Program-made: the position numbers and the translations under genes
The notes under the pieces: model-generated
Told to the model about the DNA's origin: nothing
The model's database searches: none
The model's input: only the letters and a program-made list of their open reading frames with translations
Shown here: positions 8,392 to 17,242 of the stretch, piece by piece
Layout of the letters: each line of letters opens with the position of its first letter
How positions within the stretch are numbered: position 1 is the stretch's first letter
Assembly: GCA_002401885.1 (NCBI GenBank)
Contig: NVUL01000001.1
Span: 1 to 64,000 of the forward strand
Reading direction: 5' to 3'
Source of the DNA: SAR86 cluster bacterium
Lineage (GTDB): Bacteria > Pseudomonadota > Gammaproteobacteria > Pseudomonadales > Pseudohongiellaceae
Length of the DNA: 64,000 nt

Positions 8392-8898
8392 ATGAGCGCC
8401 GACCAACTTTCCATGTTTGAGGACGATAACGATGCAGGCGCCAAGCCTACGACGAAGTTCAAGACGTTTAGTGTTTCCTTAAGCAGAACTCTCGCCGCGC
8501 CAGCGGAGAAAATATTCGATCGCTGGTTGATACCCACCTTCGTGGGTAGCTGGATGTTCGGCGGTCATATTGGTAACGAGAAAGTAGTCGACCTACAGAA
8601 TGAAGTTCGCCCCGGAGGAACCTATAGTTTTCACATCAAGCGCAATGGCAAGGAGTTCTTGCACGATGGCGAATACTTAAAAATAGATAGACCGAAACGA
8701 TTGAGCTTTAGCTGGCGAGAGGCTGCGAAGAAGAACGCTCACAAGAGCAAGATCAACTTGAGCCTCGATACGCAGGATGGAAAAACGAAACTCAGACTAT
8801 CGATGCAGATTGATCAATCCCTAGAACTCTATGCTGATGAAATAAAGCAGCAGTGGTCGGAACGACTCAAGGTACTCGCAGCACAAGTCAGTAAGTAA
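8392..8898 (+). CDS. SRPBCC (AHSA1-type) domain protein
   Basis: A 168-residue cytoplasmic protein from the ATG at 8392; a longer open frame begins at 8269 but would overlap the cytochrome gene, and 8392 begins MSADQLSMFEDD. Residues 25-165 match the activator-of-Hsp90-homologue branch of the START-like superfamily: SLSRTLAAPAEKIFDRWL at the N-terminus, EVRPGGTYSFHI in the middle, then RPKRLSFSW. Such proteins bind small hydrophobic ligands in a helix-grip cavity; the ligand is unknown. Unlike the three genes before it, it has no signal peptide. It follows the cytochrome gene by 7 bases. Confidence 0.75.
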   Translation: MSADQLSMFEDDNDAGAKPTTKFKTFSVSLSRTLAAPAEKIFDRWLIPTFVGSWMFGGHIGNEKVVDLQNEVRPGGTYSFHIKRNGKEFLHDGEYLKIDRPKRLSFSWREAAKKNAHKSKINLSLDTQDGKTKLRLSMQIDQSLELYADEIKQQWSERLKVLAAQVSK

Positions 8899-8933
8899 CT
8901 TTCCCAAATTTTGTAGCATTACTAGTCTATAAA

Positions 8934-9131
8934 AATAGAAGGGCATGGGATTCCGTTTTCGGTTGAGCGAGGTTTTCCACATTGCGGTTCAGTAGAGGAC
9001 TGAAAGTCCTCGTGCCGATGGTTCGAATAACTGCGCAGGCAGCTTGCTACGAGTGCGAAAGCGTGAAGCTAGAGCAGACAAAAAGGCCAAGGCCTGTTTG
9101 AACTCTTCCATCCCGAGCCGCCATTTCTATT
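8934..9131. other. Structured intergenic element with tRNA-Phe-like core
   Basis: This lies in the 463-base gap between the SRPBCC gene and mscS. The ends pair: AATAGAA (8934-8940) with TTCTATT (9125-9131), and GGCATGGGAT (8942-8951) with ATCCCGAGCC (9110-9119, one mismatch and one wobble). Inside are a 5-bp stem with a 7-base loop CTGAAAG (8995-9011), GTGCC and GATGGTTCGAAT, which closely resemble the anticodon arm, variable loop and T-arm start of a tRNA-Phe. Further stems are AGCTT/AAGCT around a GCGAAAGC loop and AGGCCAAGGCCT. The D-arm and a proper T-stem are missing, so it is not a working tRNA. It could be a non-coding RNA, a MITE or a decayed tRNA. Confidence 0.4.
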
Positions 9132-9196
9132 CTAGAAAATAAATCCATCCCCTTTTCCTAAGAGATACGGGGTGAGGATAAGAATTCAGTAGTATC

Positions 9197-9235
9197 GGGC
9201 ATGCCCAATCGATTGGTCTATAGCACACATAGACC
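9197..9235. promoter_or_regulatory. Three abutting palindromes upstream of mscS
   Basis: GGGCATGCCC (9197-9206), CCAATCGATTGG (9205-9216) and GGTCTAT/ATAGACC with a 7-base loop (9215-9235) overlap one another by two bases. The cluster is about 130 bases upstream of the mscS start. Such symmetry is typical of operators or of transcript ends, but there is no T-run for a terminator on the plus strand. The rest of the gap up to 9361 shows nothing else that I can support. Confidence 0.3.
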
Positions 9236-9361
9236 TCTTTCACTTCAGATCAAATTACTCTCGTATCTGACCCCTTTGATTCAACTGATACTAATCAGTA
9301 AGATACCACCTAGCGACAATCTAGTGAGACAGTCTACGCACAACAAAAAGGGCCGAAAAGA

Positions 9362-10441
9362 ATGAACGAAGAAGCTGCTACCTTGCTCGCGCCGCTGCTA
9401 TCGCTGGTGGGCGAAAACGTTTATCTACAAGCATTGATTCCTCTCATTCTAGGCATAGCTGCTGGGTGGGTTTTTAATAACGTAATCATTACTAATTTGA
9501 AGAAGCTGGCATCCAAGACCAACCTCGTAGTTGATGATCATCTATTCAACCTGTTACAAGGCCCCCTATTCAATAGCATTTTGTTGGTGGGGCTTTCTGG
9601 CTCTGTATTAATTCTCGCACCACCGGAGCCTTATCTCGGAATTTCTTTTTCAACAATTCAAACTTTTGCGATTGTAGTCTGGGTGATGTTCCTGCTGAAA
9701 AGCAATCGAATCATGCTAACTGCTATAGCTAGAAATGAGAACAGAGTTAAGGCTGTTCACCATCAAACGCTGCCTCTGTTCTTGAATCTGATTAACATAT
9801 TCATTGTGGTTATGGCGGTTTATTTTATTTTCTCCGCATGGCATATAGATATGACTGCCTGGCTGGCATCTGCGGGCATTGTTGGCATCGCCGTCGGCTT
9901 CGCTGCTAAAGACACACTTGCCAATCTATTCTCTGGCGTCTTCATCATGGCAGACGCCCCGTATAAAATTGGGGATTATGTTGTTCTGGATACCATGGAG
10001 AGAGGTGAAATCACCCATATCGGTATTCGCTCCACTCGCATGCTAACCCGCGGAGACGTAGAAATTACCATTCCTAACTCTGTCATGGGAAATACCAAAA
10101 TTATCAACGAATCTGGGGGCCCTCACGAGAAGTTTCGTTGCGCAATAGCCATTGGTGTTGCTTACGGCAGCGACATCGATCTTGTTAGAAGCATTCTAGT
10201 CAATATCGCCATTGCAGAAGAGACTGTTTGCGTCGACCCTGAGCCTAGGGTGCGCTTCAGGGTGTTTGGCGCATCAAGCCTTGATTTTGAGCTACTAGTC
10301 TGGATTGAGAAGCCCATGTTACGAGGGAGAGTGGTGGACATACTCAACACTGAAATCTATCACCAGTTCAGAGACAACAACGTGGAAATCCCTTATTCAA
10401 AACAGGATCTCTATATCAAGGAATTACCTTCCAAGGAATAA
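9362..10441 (+). CDS. Small-conductance mechanosensitive channel, MscS family
   Basis: The product is 359 residues, longer than E. coli MscS (286), with an extra N-terminal helix pair. Helices lie at about 20-40, 70-90, 95-115 and 138-158. The pore-lining TM3 and the start of the beta domain are unmistakable: GIVGIAVGFAAKDTLANLFSG around 176-196, then DAPYKIGDYVVLD. The C-terminal cytoplasmic vestibule domain follows to the end. It would open under membrane tension and release solutes during osmotic downshock. The gene stands alone: 463 bases of structured intergenic DNA precede it and a convergent hydrolase gene follows after 203 bases without a clear terminator. Confidence 0.9.
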   Translation: MNEEAATLLAPLLSLVGENVYLQALIPLILGIAAGWVFNNVIITNLKKLASKTNLVVDDHLFNLLQGPLFNSILLVGLSGSVLILAPPEPYLGISFSTIQTFAIVVWVMFLLKSNRIMLTAIARNENRVKAVHHQTLPLFLNLINIFIVVMAVYFIFSAWHIDMTAWLASAGIVGIAVGFAAKDTLANLFSGVFIMADAPYKIGDYVVLDTMERGEITHIGIRSTRMLTRGDVEITIPNSVMGNTKIINESGGPHEKFRCAIAIGVAYGSDIDLVRSILVNIAIAEETVCVDPEPRVRFRVFGASSLDFELLVWIEKPMLRGRVVDILNTEIYHQFRDNNVEIPYSKQDLYIKELPSKE

Positions 10442-10644
10442 ATTGCAGAAACATTGTTTTTGGCTTCAGGCTGAGAGTAATTAGAGACAGCAATAAATGA
10501 GAAGTCGATGTGATGCTAGGTGAAAATTTTGAATAGACGGTCTTGAAAAGGACCAAAAGCCCGAACAAACAACAGCGACCAAAACGCAACTCATTGATAA
10601 ATTAGCACATCAATCTATACTGATAATTCTATTACCATGTATGA

Positions 10645-12045
10645 CTAGCGACCCGTGTCTGACTCCTGCGCTTCGCGAATCGTCTGCTGTGCCGCTAGCG
10701 GCAAGATATATCCATCTGCGACATTCTGCTCGACCACTTCTCTGACTGCATCTACATAGGAATCGTGGTTAGGATAGAGCGTATCCAGGGTGGCTTGATC
10801 GAAGGGCTGGTGCGATCCATAGAGAAAACAGAAGCGATTGCTACCGTTATTCATACCTGTATTCTTCGCCGTAGCGACAGCGTGCTCCGCGAGACGAATT
10901 CCACCCAGCACATTGCCGTGCTCATCACGGGCGAATTCCACCTCGGGCATCATGCGCGCAAGCTTCAACGGTTCGGCTGAGGGTGGCGCTATGCCATCAC
11001 GAATCCATACGACCAAATGCTCGAACGCGGCATTCATCACGTCACGAAAAGGCACGCGACTATAGGCTGGCAAGTCGCAGCCCTGATCACGTGGCTGTAC
11101 ATTTTCTATCGATAGACTCTCGCGCAGGTTTCTAACTTTGCCGTATTCGATCTCGAAAGGAATATCCACATGGGAACTACCTGCTACTTCCCACTGGCGA
11201 AACGTGTCTGTATCGGGCTGTGGAGTCGCCGCGCGACGCAACATGTCTGTCTCTGCCATGATCTTAAAAATCTTTACCGGCTGATCGTCTCTAATCCGGC
11301 CTCCTCCGCCATGCACCATCACGCCGTCGTAGACTGGCTCCAGTGGATGCACGTTGTTGAGATAGGTTGCGAGGCGACTTGCAGACTGAGAATGTCCCGT
11401 GGCGATGATCTGTTCGGCCTTGAGGCCATCCAGAATATCCACTTCGCCGCTAGCTGATGACTCGCCAACTCTATTGATCGCCTTTCCAACAGCCGAAAAT
11501 ATATCGTAAGAAAGCTCGTCACGAGTCGCCATGCCATCGTGAGTGACATCGAGTGACCCGTATCGTGCCTCGCTCCATTGCTTCATGGTATCTATGCCCA
11601 TTTGTTGAGCCGAAACCACCACGTAGGCATAGCCATTACGGATAAAATGGCTACCCGACTGCCACCAATCGATATCTTTATCCGGACCCCCAGTTACGTT
11701 GATCCATTCCACGATGACGATGCCATTGAATGCAGAGGCGACCGGTCGACGCACGATGAGACGCGTCTTGTAACGATGATCGCTATCGACTATCGAGGCA
11801 TTCTCTAACTCAGGATTGTTGTAACGGTTCGCTCGGCCTTGTATGAAATACTCTTCCTCTACATAGCCAACACTCTCGAGCTCGATCGCGCTCGCACTGT
11901 AAATAGTATTAAGAGTCCCGCTGCCTGCTTTGTCCGCAGGAATCGGACCGGAGATAGTAGCCGTTGGTACTTGCGCGACCGCCTGCCCAGAAAATAGAAG
12001 CAGCGCAGTGGCGACACGAATTAGTTTCCAAATGTTACGGTGCAT
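10645..12045 (-). CDS. Secreted alpha/beta hydrolase domain protein (PF20091-type)
   Basis: A 466-residue protein with a signal peptide (1-25, cleavage after AVAQ). The nucleophile elbow is GHSQSAS with Ser219, and the LIVRRPVASAFNGIVIVEW segment near residues 96-115 is characteristic of the 'alpha/beta hydrolase domain' family found in secreted proteins of proteobacteria and actinobacteria. A candidate acid and His (SSHVDIPFE) follow in the second half. The substrate is unknown; ester or lactone hydrolysis is the safest general role. It lies 52 bases downstream of glpV on the same strand and could be read through from the glycerol importer operon, though no functional link is known. Confidence 0.75.
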   Translation of the reverse strand: MHRNIWKLIRVATALLLFSGQAVAQVPTATISGPIPADKAGSGTLNTIYSASAIELESVGYVEEEYFIQGRANRYNNPELENASIVDSDHRYKTRLIVRRPVASAFNGIVIVEWINVTGGPDKDIDWWQSGSHFIRNGYAYVVVSAQQMGIDTMKQWSEARYGSLDVTHDGMATRDELSYDIFSAVGKAINRVGESSASGEVDILDGLKAEQIIATGHSQSASRLATYLNNVHPLEPVYDGVMVHGGGGRIRDDQPVKIFKIMAETDMLRRAATPQPDTDTFRQWEVAGSSHVDIPFEIEYGKVRNLRESLSIENVQPRDQGCDLPAYSRVPFRDVMNAAFEHLVVWIRDGIAPPSAEPLKLARMMPEVEFARDEHGNVLGGIRLAEHAVATAKNTGMNNGSNRFCFLYGSHQPFDQATLDTLYPNHDSYVDAVREVVEQNVADGYILPLAAQQTIREAQESDTGR

Positions 12046-12097
12046 AGCATGCTCCAGTAGTTGTAATAAATACTATAGTTACCCTGCAAAGAAAAAC

Positions 12098-13828
12098 TTA
12101 TTGCCAAGAACTAACTAGCTCATCATAGTCGATGGTAATGCCTTGCGGCTTCTCGTTGTCCAACTTGGGCTTGGGCGCGCCGGGCTGGCTCAGCCAATAC
12201 TCCCGGCTCTGCGGCTCATTCAACCGCGGTCCACACTCACCCAATACGCCAGCTCGTTCGAGTCTCTGCATCAAGCGTTCTTGGGCCACGGCGAGCGTCG
12301 TCATTGCTTCTTGGGGCGTCTTGGCTCCAGAAGAAGCATCACCAATATTCTGCCACCAAAGCTGCGCGAGTCGCGGATAGTCCGGCACATTGGTACCGGT
12401 AGGTGTCCACTGCACACGGGCAGGTGAGCGATAAAATTCTACCAATCCACCGAGCTCCACCGAGCGCTCACTGAAACTCTCATGACGGATATCCGAATCT
12501 CGAATGATGGTGAGTCCTACATGGCTCTTCTTTAGAGAGACTGTCTTCGAGGTAACGAACTGGGCATACAGCCATGCCGCCTTCGCTCTGTCCACCGGCG
12601 TCGACTTCATCAGGGTCCAGGCACCGGTATCTTGATAGCCCAGCTTCTGTCCTTCCTCCCAATACGCTCCATGGGGCGAAGGCGCCATACGCCACTTAGG
12701 CGTGCCGTCGTCATTCATTACCGGCAGCCCCGGCAGAACCATGTCTGCAGTAAATGTTGTATACCAAAAAATTTGCTGAGCTATATTCCCCTGTGCAGGA
12801 ACCGCGCCCGCCTCACTGAATACCATGCCCGCAGCCTCTGGTGGTGCGTAGCGCTGCAGCCAATCTACGTATTTAGTAACCGAATACACCGCTGCTGGTC
12901 CGTCAGTCGCACCGCCGCGCTCAACAGTCGAGCCCACGGGTCGACAGCCATCAACCCTAAGACCCCATTCATCCACAGGAAGACCGTTAGGGATACCCTT
13001 GTCTCCGGCACCAGCCATCGACAGCCAGGCATCGGTGAAACGCCAACCCAGAGACGGATCTTTCTTGCCGTAGTCCATGTGTCCATAGACTGTCTTCCCA
13101 TCGATCTCGCCGACATCGTTACTAAAGAATTCGGCGATGTCCTCGTAGGCAGACCAGTTCACTGGAACACCTAACTCATAGCCATACTTATCACTGAACT
13201 GCTGCATTAGATCGGGATCTGTGAACCAGTCATAGCGAAACCAGTAGAGGTTGGCGAATTGCTGATCCGGTAATTGATAGATCTTTCCATCTGGCCCGGT
13301 GGTAAAGGAGATGCCGATAAAATCTTCCAGATCTAATGTGGGCGACGTGACATCGCTTGCCTCGCCCGCCATCCAGTCGCTCAGATTACGCACTTGCTGG
13401 TAGCGGAAGTGGGTACCTATCAAGTCTGAGTCATTCACGTAGGCATCGTAGATATTTTCACCCGATTGCATCTGCGTCTGCAGCTTTTCTACTACGTCGC
13501 CCTCGCCTATCAGATCGTGAGTTACGTGAATGCCAGTGATCTCGGTGAACGCCTGCGCCAACACCTGCGCCTCATATTCATGGGTCGTAATGGTCTCTGA
13601 AACCACCTTGATTTCCATTCCGGCGAAAGGCCGTGCCGCGTCGATAAACCACTGCATCTCTGCAAGCTGTTGTTCAGCGTCGAGTGTGGAGGGCTGAAAC
13701 TCAGGAAGCCACCTCTCGGCATCTTCAACATCAGCCGAGCTTGTCACTACCGTTGATACAAATACCACACAGCTCAGCAGCGTTTTTGGAAACCTTATTT
13801 TTGGAAACCTTAGTTGACGAGCAATCAT
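12098..13828 (-). CDS. glpV: Glycerol ABC transporter substrate-binding protein GlpV
   Basis: The product is 576 residues with a signal peptide (about 1-32) and a type 2 periplasmic binding fold of the family-1 extracellular solute-binding class. It is longer than typical sugar binders, as is GlpV of Rhizobium, the closest known arrangement. The mature part includes HDLIGEGDVVEKLQTQMQSG and VYGHMDYGKKDPSLGWRFTD. It should deliver glycerol to the GlpPQ permease. It is the last importer gene of the minus-strand cluster, 64 bases after glpU. The assignment rests on the combination with the small DUF2160 protein, two different ATPases, GlpD and GlpK nearby. Confidence 0.8.
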   Translation of the reverse strand: MIARQLRFPKIRFPKTLLSCVVFVSTVVTSSADVEDAERWLPEFQPSTLDAEQQLAEMQWFIDAARPFAGMEIKVVSETITTHEYEAQVLAQAFTEITGIHVTHDLIGEGDVVEKLQTQMQSGENIYDAYVNDSDLIGTHFRYQQVRNLSDWMAGEASDVTSPTLDLEDFIGISFTTGPDGKIYQLPDQQFANLYWFRYDWFTDPDLMQQFSDKYGYELGVPVNWSAYEDIAEFFSNDVGEIDGKTVYGHMDYGKKDPSLGWRFTDAWLSMAGAGDKGIPNGLPVDEWGLRVDGCRPVGSTVERGGATDGPAAVYSVTKYVDWLQRYAPPEAAGMVFSEAGAVPAQGNIAQQIFWYTTFTADMVLPGLPVMNDDGTPKWRMAPSPHGAYWEEGQKLGYQDTGAWTLMKSTPVDRAKAAWLYAQFVTSKTVSLKKSHVGLTIIRDSDIRHESFSERSVELGGLVEFYRSPARVQWTPTGTNVPDYPRLAQLWWQNIGDASSGAKTPQEAMTTLAVAQERLMQRLERAGVLGECGPRLNEPQSREYWLSQPGAPKPKLDNEKPQGITIDYDELVSSWQ

Positions 13829-13892
13829 GCAAAACCCCTTCTATTAATTTCATCCACGACTTGCTGCGCGGCGTACTACAAAATCTTCTTCT

Positions 13893-14174
13893 CTAGACGA
13901 ACAGAAAAACCAACAAAGCATAGACCACGCATACAGCAAGACCCCACCAAAGGTTCAGACCTACTAGGGCCAACCAGGCCATGCAGATAAATGCACTGCC
14001 AAGCAGAGAGACGAATAGCCTGTCTCCACGGGTGGTTTCGAAGCGAAGAATACCGAGGCGCGGACCACCGCCCGGACTAAAATATTCCCAGACCGACATA
14101 GTGAGGAGCAGCGCGGCGATCACCGCGAAGAATATTGCCGTAGGCTGTGTCCAAGCCATCCAAGAGAGATCCAT
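13893..14174 (-). CDS. glpU: GlpU, small membrane protein (DUF2160)
   Basis: A 93-residue protein with three hydrophobic helices (about 8-27, 50-70 and 72-92) and the conserved cytoplasmic loop WEYFSPGGGPRLGILRFETTRGDRLFVSLLGSAF. This matches DUF2160, the family called GlpU in the Rhizobium leguminosarum glycerol importer operon. Its exact role in transport is not known. It lies between glpV and the inserted TolB/CehA-type gene; 179 bases without an obvious signal separate it from that gene. Confidence 0.8.
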   Translation of the reverse strand: MDLSWMAWTQPTAIFFAVIAALLLTMSVWEYFSPGGGPRLGILRFETTRGDRLFVSLLGSAFICMAWLALVGLNLWWGLAVCVVYALLVFLFV

Positions 14175-14353
14175 TGATACCTACTTAACTGTGGTTTTAT
14201 GGGTATTTTGAGAGGTCTGAGCTTAGCAAAATTTTACTCTTACCCCAATTGTTTATATGCCACCCCAATGACTCCCAACCCATCGATCAGCTGCGCCAAA
14301 GTAGCCTGGCTACAAGCCGGAACCATTGATGTCGCAAAACCAGTCGCCAGCCG

Positions 14354-16879
14354 CTAGTTGAGTTTGCTCCTATAGACCTCACGAGCTTCCTCAAACTGGG
14401 CGAAGACGTGAGCCTTCTCAGTCTCTGACCGCCATCCTGGCCATGCATCGGCGAGTACTTGCAGTTTATCGATCCAACGGATCGCATAGTCAACCGATTG
14501 CGGGTTTCGAATCGGCTGATCGCCTACCTGAAACCAAATTGGATTGGTAAATGCCTGCGCATAACCGACGTCTAATGGAAAACGCTGATCCCTTTCCCCT
14601 TCCGTCCGCAAGTGGCACCATCCACTGCGTTCGATTGAATGCTCGAAGGAAATATCCAAGCTATTTCTATTTCTACGTAGCGGAAAAGCCTGAACGAGTT
14701 CGCCATTACAGACGAGCGCTACCTCTTCAAGCTCAGTGATAGAACGCAGGCGCCCGGAAATTGTCACCTCACCGCCACTTGCGGGTAGTTGAACTGTGTC
14801 CCCGGGCAATGCCATACCAACTTGCATCTCCAGCAGCGGGCCAGAGCTAACGAAGGCGCGGCCCCGCTTCAAACCGGTAAACCAGGCATTCATATCGAGT
14901 CCGAGATTTCCGGTATAGACATAGGTGCGATAAGAACCAATTAGCTTGCTACGATGCAGTGAGGATATCGAGTCTTCACCCCCCGTTGCCGTTACTCGCA
15001 GACCGTTATTCCAGACCGCGTACAGCGGGTAGAAGCCCGATGTCGCGGAGTCCGACCATTCCAATGCGTCGGCAGTGCCCAAGGCCGCATCCACCATGAA
15101 TCCCTTGCCGCCGCCTAGATTGCCTTGAAGAGGGTCTTCCTCTCCCAAGTAAGGATGCACATAGCCCGTAATCGCACCCTGCGCCTGCGCCTTGCGGAGC
15201 ATGTCGGTGTTACTCGGGTATAGGCTCTCAACAGCAGTACCCTCATAGCCGGTAACAAACGGTGAGATTAGATGCTCGCGCATGCCAAACATGAACACAT
15301 GGCCATAGAATGGTGGTCTATACTCCTGACCCACCACAACGATCTGATCTTTCTCTGAGATAGGGTGCTGCCCACCGCCGGGCACGAAAAATTGATAGTC
15401 GAGGATGCGATTGTCCTTATTCGCTACCTGCTCGAGCACCAGGTCCTGATCCTCAGAGCGCGACATCATCATCAAGTTCTCTAGGGTGTTGTGCAGATTG
15501 CCACCGTAGTTCGCATGCACATGAGTAGAGGCGCTATACCAACCCTTCGCTCCCATGTCGGTCATCTGTTGCAACTCAACAGTCAGCTGAGCGACCTCCC
15601 CCTCTTCGACTTCCACCTCAATACTCTGCGGAAGATACTCGAAACCTTTTACAATATTTAACGAGGCTTCACCAATGGGAAGTGTTAGCTCAAACTCGCC
15701 GGCGTTGTGAAATATCTGATCGCCTCGCGTACCGGCACGAGCATACGCATCGTTCGGCGCGTAGAACTTACCATCGGAGGCCTGCAGATGAACTCGATTG
15801 TGCGTGGCGTCGCCGCTACTATCTACGACTCGAACTTTCAAGTATCCCATAGGACGCTTGAAATGCAGTTCACTCATTGCAACACGAATTAGTTTTCCGC
15901 CATACGTCTCGAGTAGCTGTAGCTGAGGCAGCCCGCCCTCATTAGAAATAAAGGCAATCCACTCCCCATCTGGCGACCAACGCGGATGAAATGCATCGTG
16001 CTGGAAGAATGTCATCTTGTAAGGCTCGCCTCCTTGGGTTGGCTGCACATAGAGATTATTGAATTGGTCGGCAGAGCCGCTGGTAGAGGTATAGACGAAA
16101 CGGCGACCATCGATCGACACATCCGGTCGCGTACGGTACAGAGTCTGTTCAGCGAGGACCGTAGTGGCCCGCAGGATTCCATCTTCTACTGCTGGTACAC
16201 GCAACACATTGCCCGACCCTAGCGGCACATTTCTATTCGATACAATAAGCAATTCATTGCCATCGGGTAACCACGCAGGCGTTATGTGCATGTCGCCGCT
16301 ACCGAAATAGAGTCTATTACTGCCGTATTCATTGTCACGACTAACGGCTATCGGCTCGCCTACCCATTGCCCGTCCGAGATCGCCCTAACGTACACATTG
16401 AAGTAGCCACTGGGATTGGTGGATACATAGGCAACTTTACTACCGTCGGGTGAAAAGACAGGGTCTGTATAGATAGCCTGGTCGTCGGTTAGCTTAAGAG
16501 ACTCACCCGTATCAAGGTTTAGAATTTCGAGTTGAATGCGTTGGTGCTCATAGTCAGCCGTATAGATTATCCATTTCCCGTCAGGCGACCAATCCGGCGA
16601 AGAGTGATATGCATCGTTGTACGTTAGCTCATAGGCTCCACCTGATTGGGGGTCAACTTTCCAGATACTTCCCTGCATCGCTACCGCTATCCACTCTCCA
16701 TCGGGTGACCAGTCTGGCGCCCAGGGTGTTGCACTCGGCGAAGGCGGAAAATAGAAATTATGCATGTAGTTTCCACCGCTACGCGCAGCGGGATAGAAAC
16801 GTGTCTGTGCGGTTAGCTCGACACTAAGGAAACTCACAGCGATGAATAGGACTAGGGAAACTAGGCGAATCGGCTTCAT
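14354..16879 (-). CDS. Secreted TolB-like propeller plus CehA/McbA-type metallohydrolase
   Basis: An 841-residue exported protein (signal peptide 1-25, ELTAQ). Residues 50-320 hold at least five PD40/WD40-like repeats of the form W-SPDG-WIA (for example at 57-65, 97-105, 142-150 and 301-309), which should build a TolB-like beta-propeller. A linker of beta-rich segments follows (345-440). From residue 447 a PHP/amidohydrolase-like domain begins with STHVHANYGGN (H453, H455), then GYVHPY and TATGGEDSIS, the metal-binding pattern of CehA/McbA-type metallohydrolases. The substrate is unknown. It interrupts the glycerol importer operon between glpQ and glpU, which is not the usual Rhizobium order, and repeats flank its 5' side. 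Confidence 0.7.
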   Translation of the reverse strand: MKPIRLVSLVLFIAVSFLSVELTAQTRFYPAARSGGNYMHNFYFPPSPSATPWAPDWSPDGEWIAVAMQGSIWKVDPQSGGAYELTYNDAYHSSPDWSPDGKWIIYTADYEHQRIQLEILNLDTGESLKLTDDQAIYTDPVFSPDGSKVAYVSTNPSGYFNVYVRAISDGQWVGEPIAVSRDNEYGSNRLYFGSGDMHITPAWLPDGNELLIVSNRNVPLGSGNVLRVPAVEDGILRATTVLAEQTLYRTRPDVSIDGRRFVYTSTSGSADQFNNLYVQPTQGGEPYKMTFFQHDAFHPRWSPDGEWIAFISNEGGLPQLQLLETYGGKLIRVAMSELHFKRPMGYLKVRVVDSSGDATHNRVHLQASDGKFYAPNDAYARAGTRGDQIFHNAGEFELTLPIGEASLNIVKGFEYLPQSIEVEVEEGEVAQLTVELQQMTDMGAKGWYSASTHVHANYGGNLHNTLENLMMMSRSEDQDLVLEQVANKDNRILDYQFFVPGGGQHPISEKDQIVVVGQEYRPPFYGHVFMFGMREHLISPFVTGYEGTAVESLYPSNTDMLRKAQAQGAITGYVHPYLGEEDPLQGNLGGGKGFMVDAALGTADALEWSDSATSGFYPLYAVWNNGLRVTATGGEDSISSLHRSKLIGSYRTYVYTGNLGLDMNAWFTGLKRGRAFVSSGPLLEMQVGMALPGDTVQLPASGGEVTISGRLRSITELEEVALVCNGELVQAFPLRRNRNSLDISFEHSIERSGWCHLRTEGERDQRFPLDVGYAQAFTNPIWFQVGDQPIRNPQSVDYAIRWIDKLQVLADAWPGWRSETEKAHVFAQFEEAREVYRSKLN

Positions 16880-17034
16880 AAAAATTCGAGCTCCAGGGTG
16901 CTACCGTTGGATTTATTGTTTTGCTGATAGAGCCAAGACTATACCAATATTCTTCGAATCGCATTAGTCATTGGCAGGCTTCAGGATAAGCATCTTTCTG
17001 GTGCGGCAGTTGGCCTGCAGCGTACTAACCACTC

Positions 17035-17190
17035 ACGAGCCTTCGGCTCTAATTGTTCGCTGTTAGCACCCTACAGCCCAACTTGAATAGTCTGGAACTG
17101 GGGTTTTTATTGAGGAACTAGCGCTTTTCAGGGAGGTGAGCACGCAGGGATGGGGTGATTCCACCAGAACAATCAGAGCCGAAGGCTCGT
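17035..17190. repeat. Inverted pair of a 24-base palindromic repeat
   Basis: Inside the 363-base gap (16880-17242) between the TolB/CehA gene and glpQ, a 24-base unit at 17035-17058 recurs inverted at 17167-17190 with 23 of 24 bases matching. Each unit is itself a hairpin (GAGCC-TTC-GGCTC). The two lie 108 bases apart, as in REP/BIME-type or small MITE arrangements. The remaining gap bases show no gene. One function could be stabilising or separating the two halves of the transcript. Confidence 0.65.
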
Positions 17191-17242
17191 TCAGGGGGAA
17201 TTACGCCATTGCTGTGTGCGGGAAAAGAGCAGCGAATCTGAC

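Noticed and set aside
8934..9131. Complete tRNA gene at this site
   Set aside because: Only the anticodon arm and T-loop start are tRNA-like; the D-arm is missing, the T-stem does not close and the acceptor ends are 180 bases apart.
10442..10644. Terminator between mscS and the hydrolase gene
   Set aside because: GGTCTTGAAAAGGACC can form a weak stem but there is no T-run, so it is not supported.
12132..13174. Plus-strand open frames inside glpV
   Set aside because: These frames are the complement of a conserved binding-protein gene; no domain or start signal supports them.
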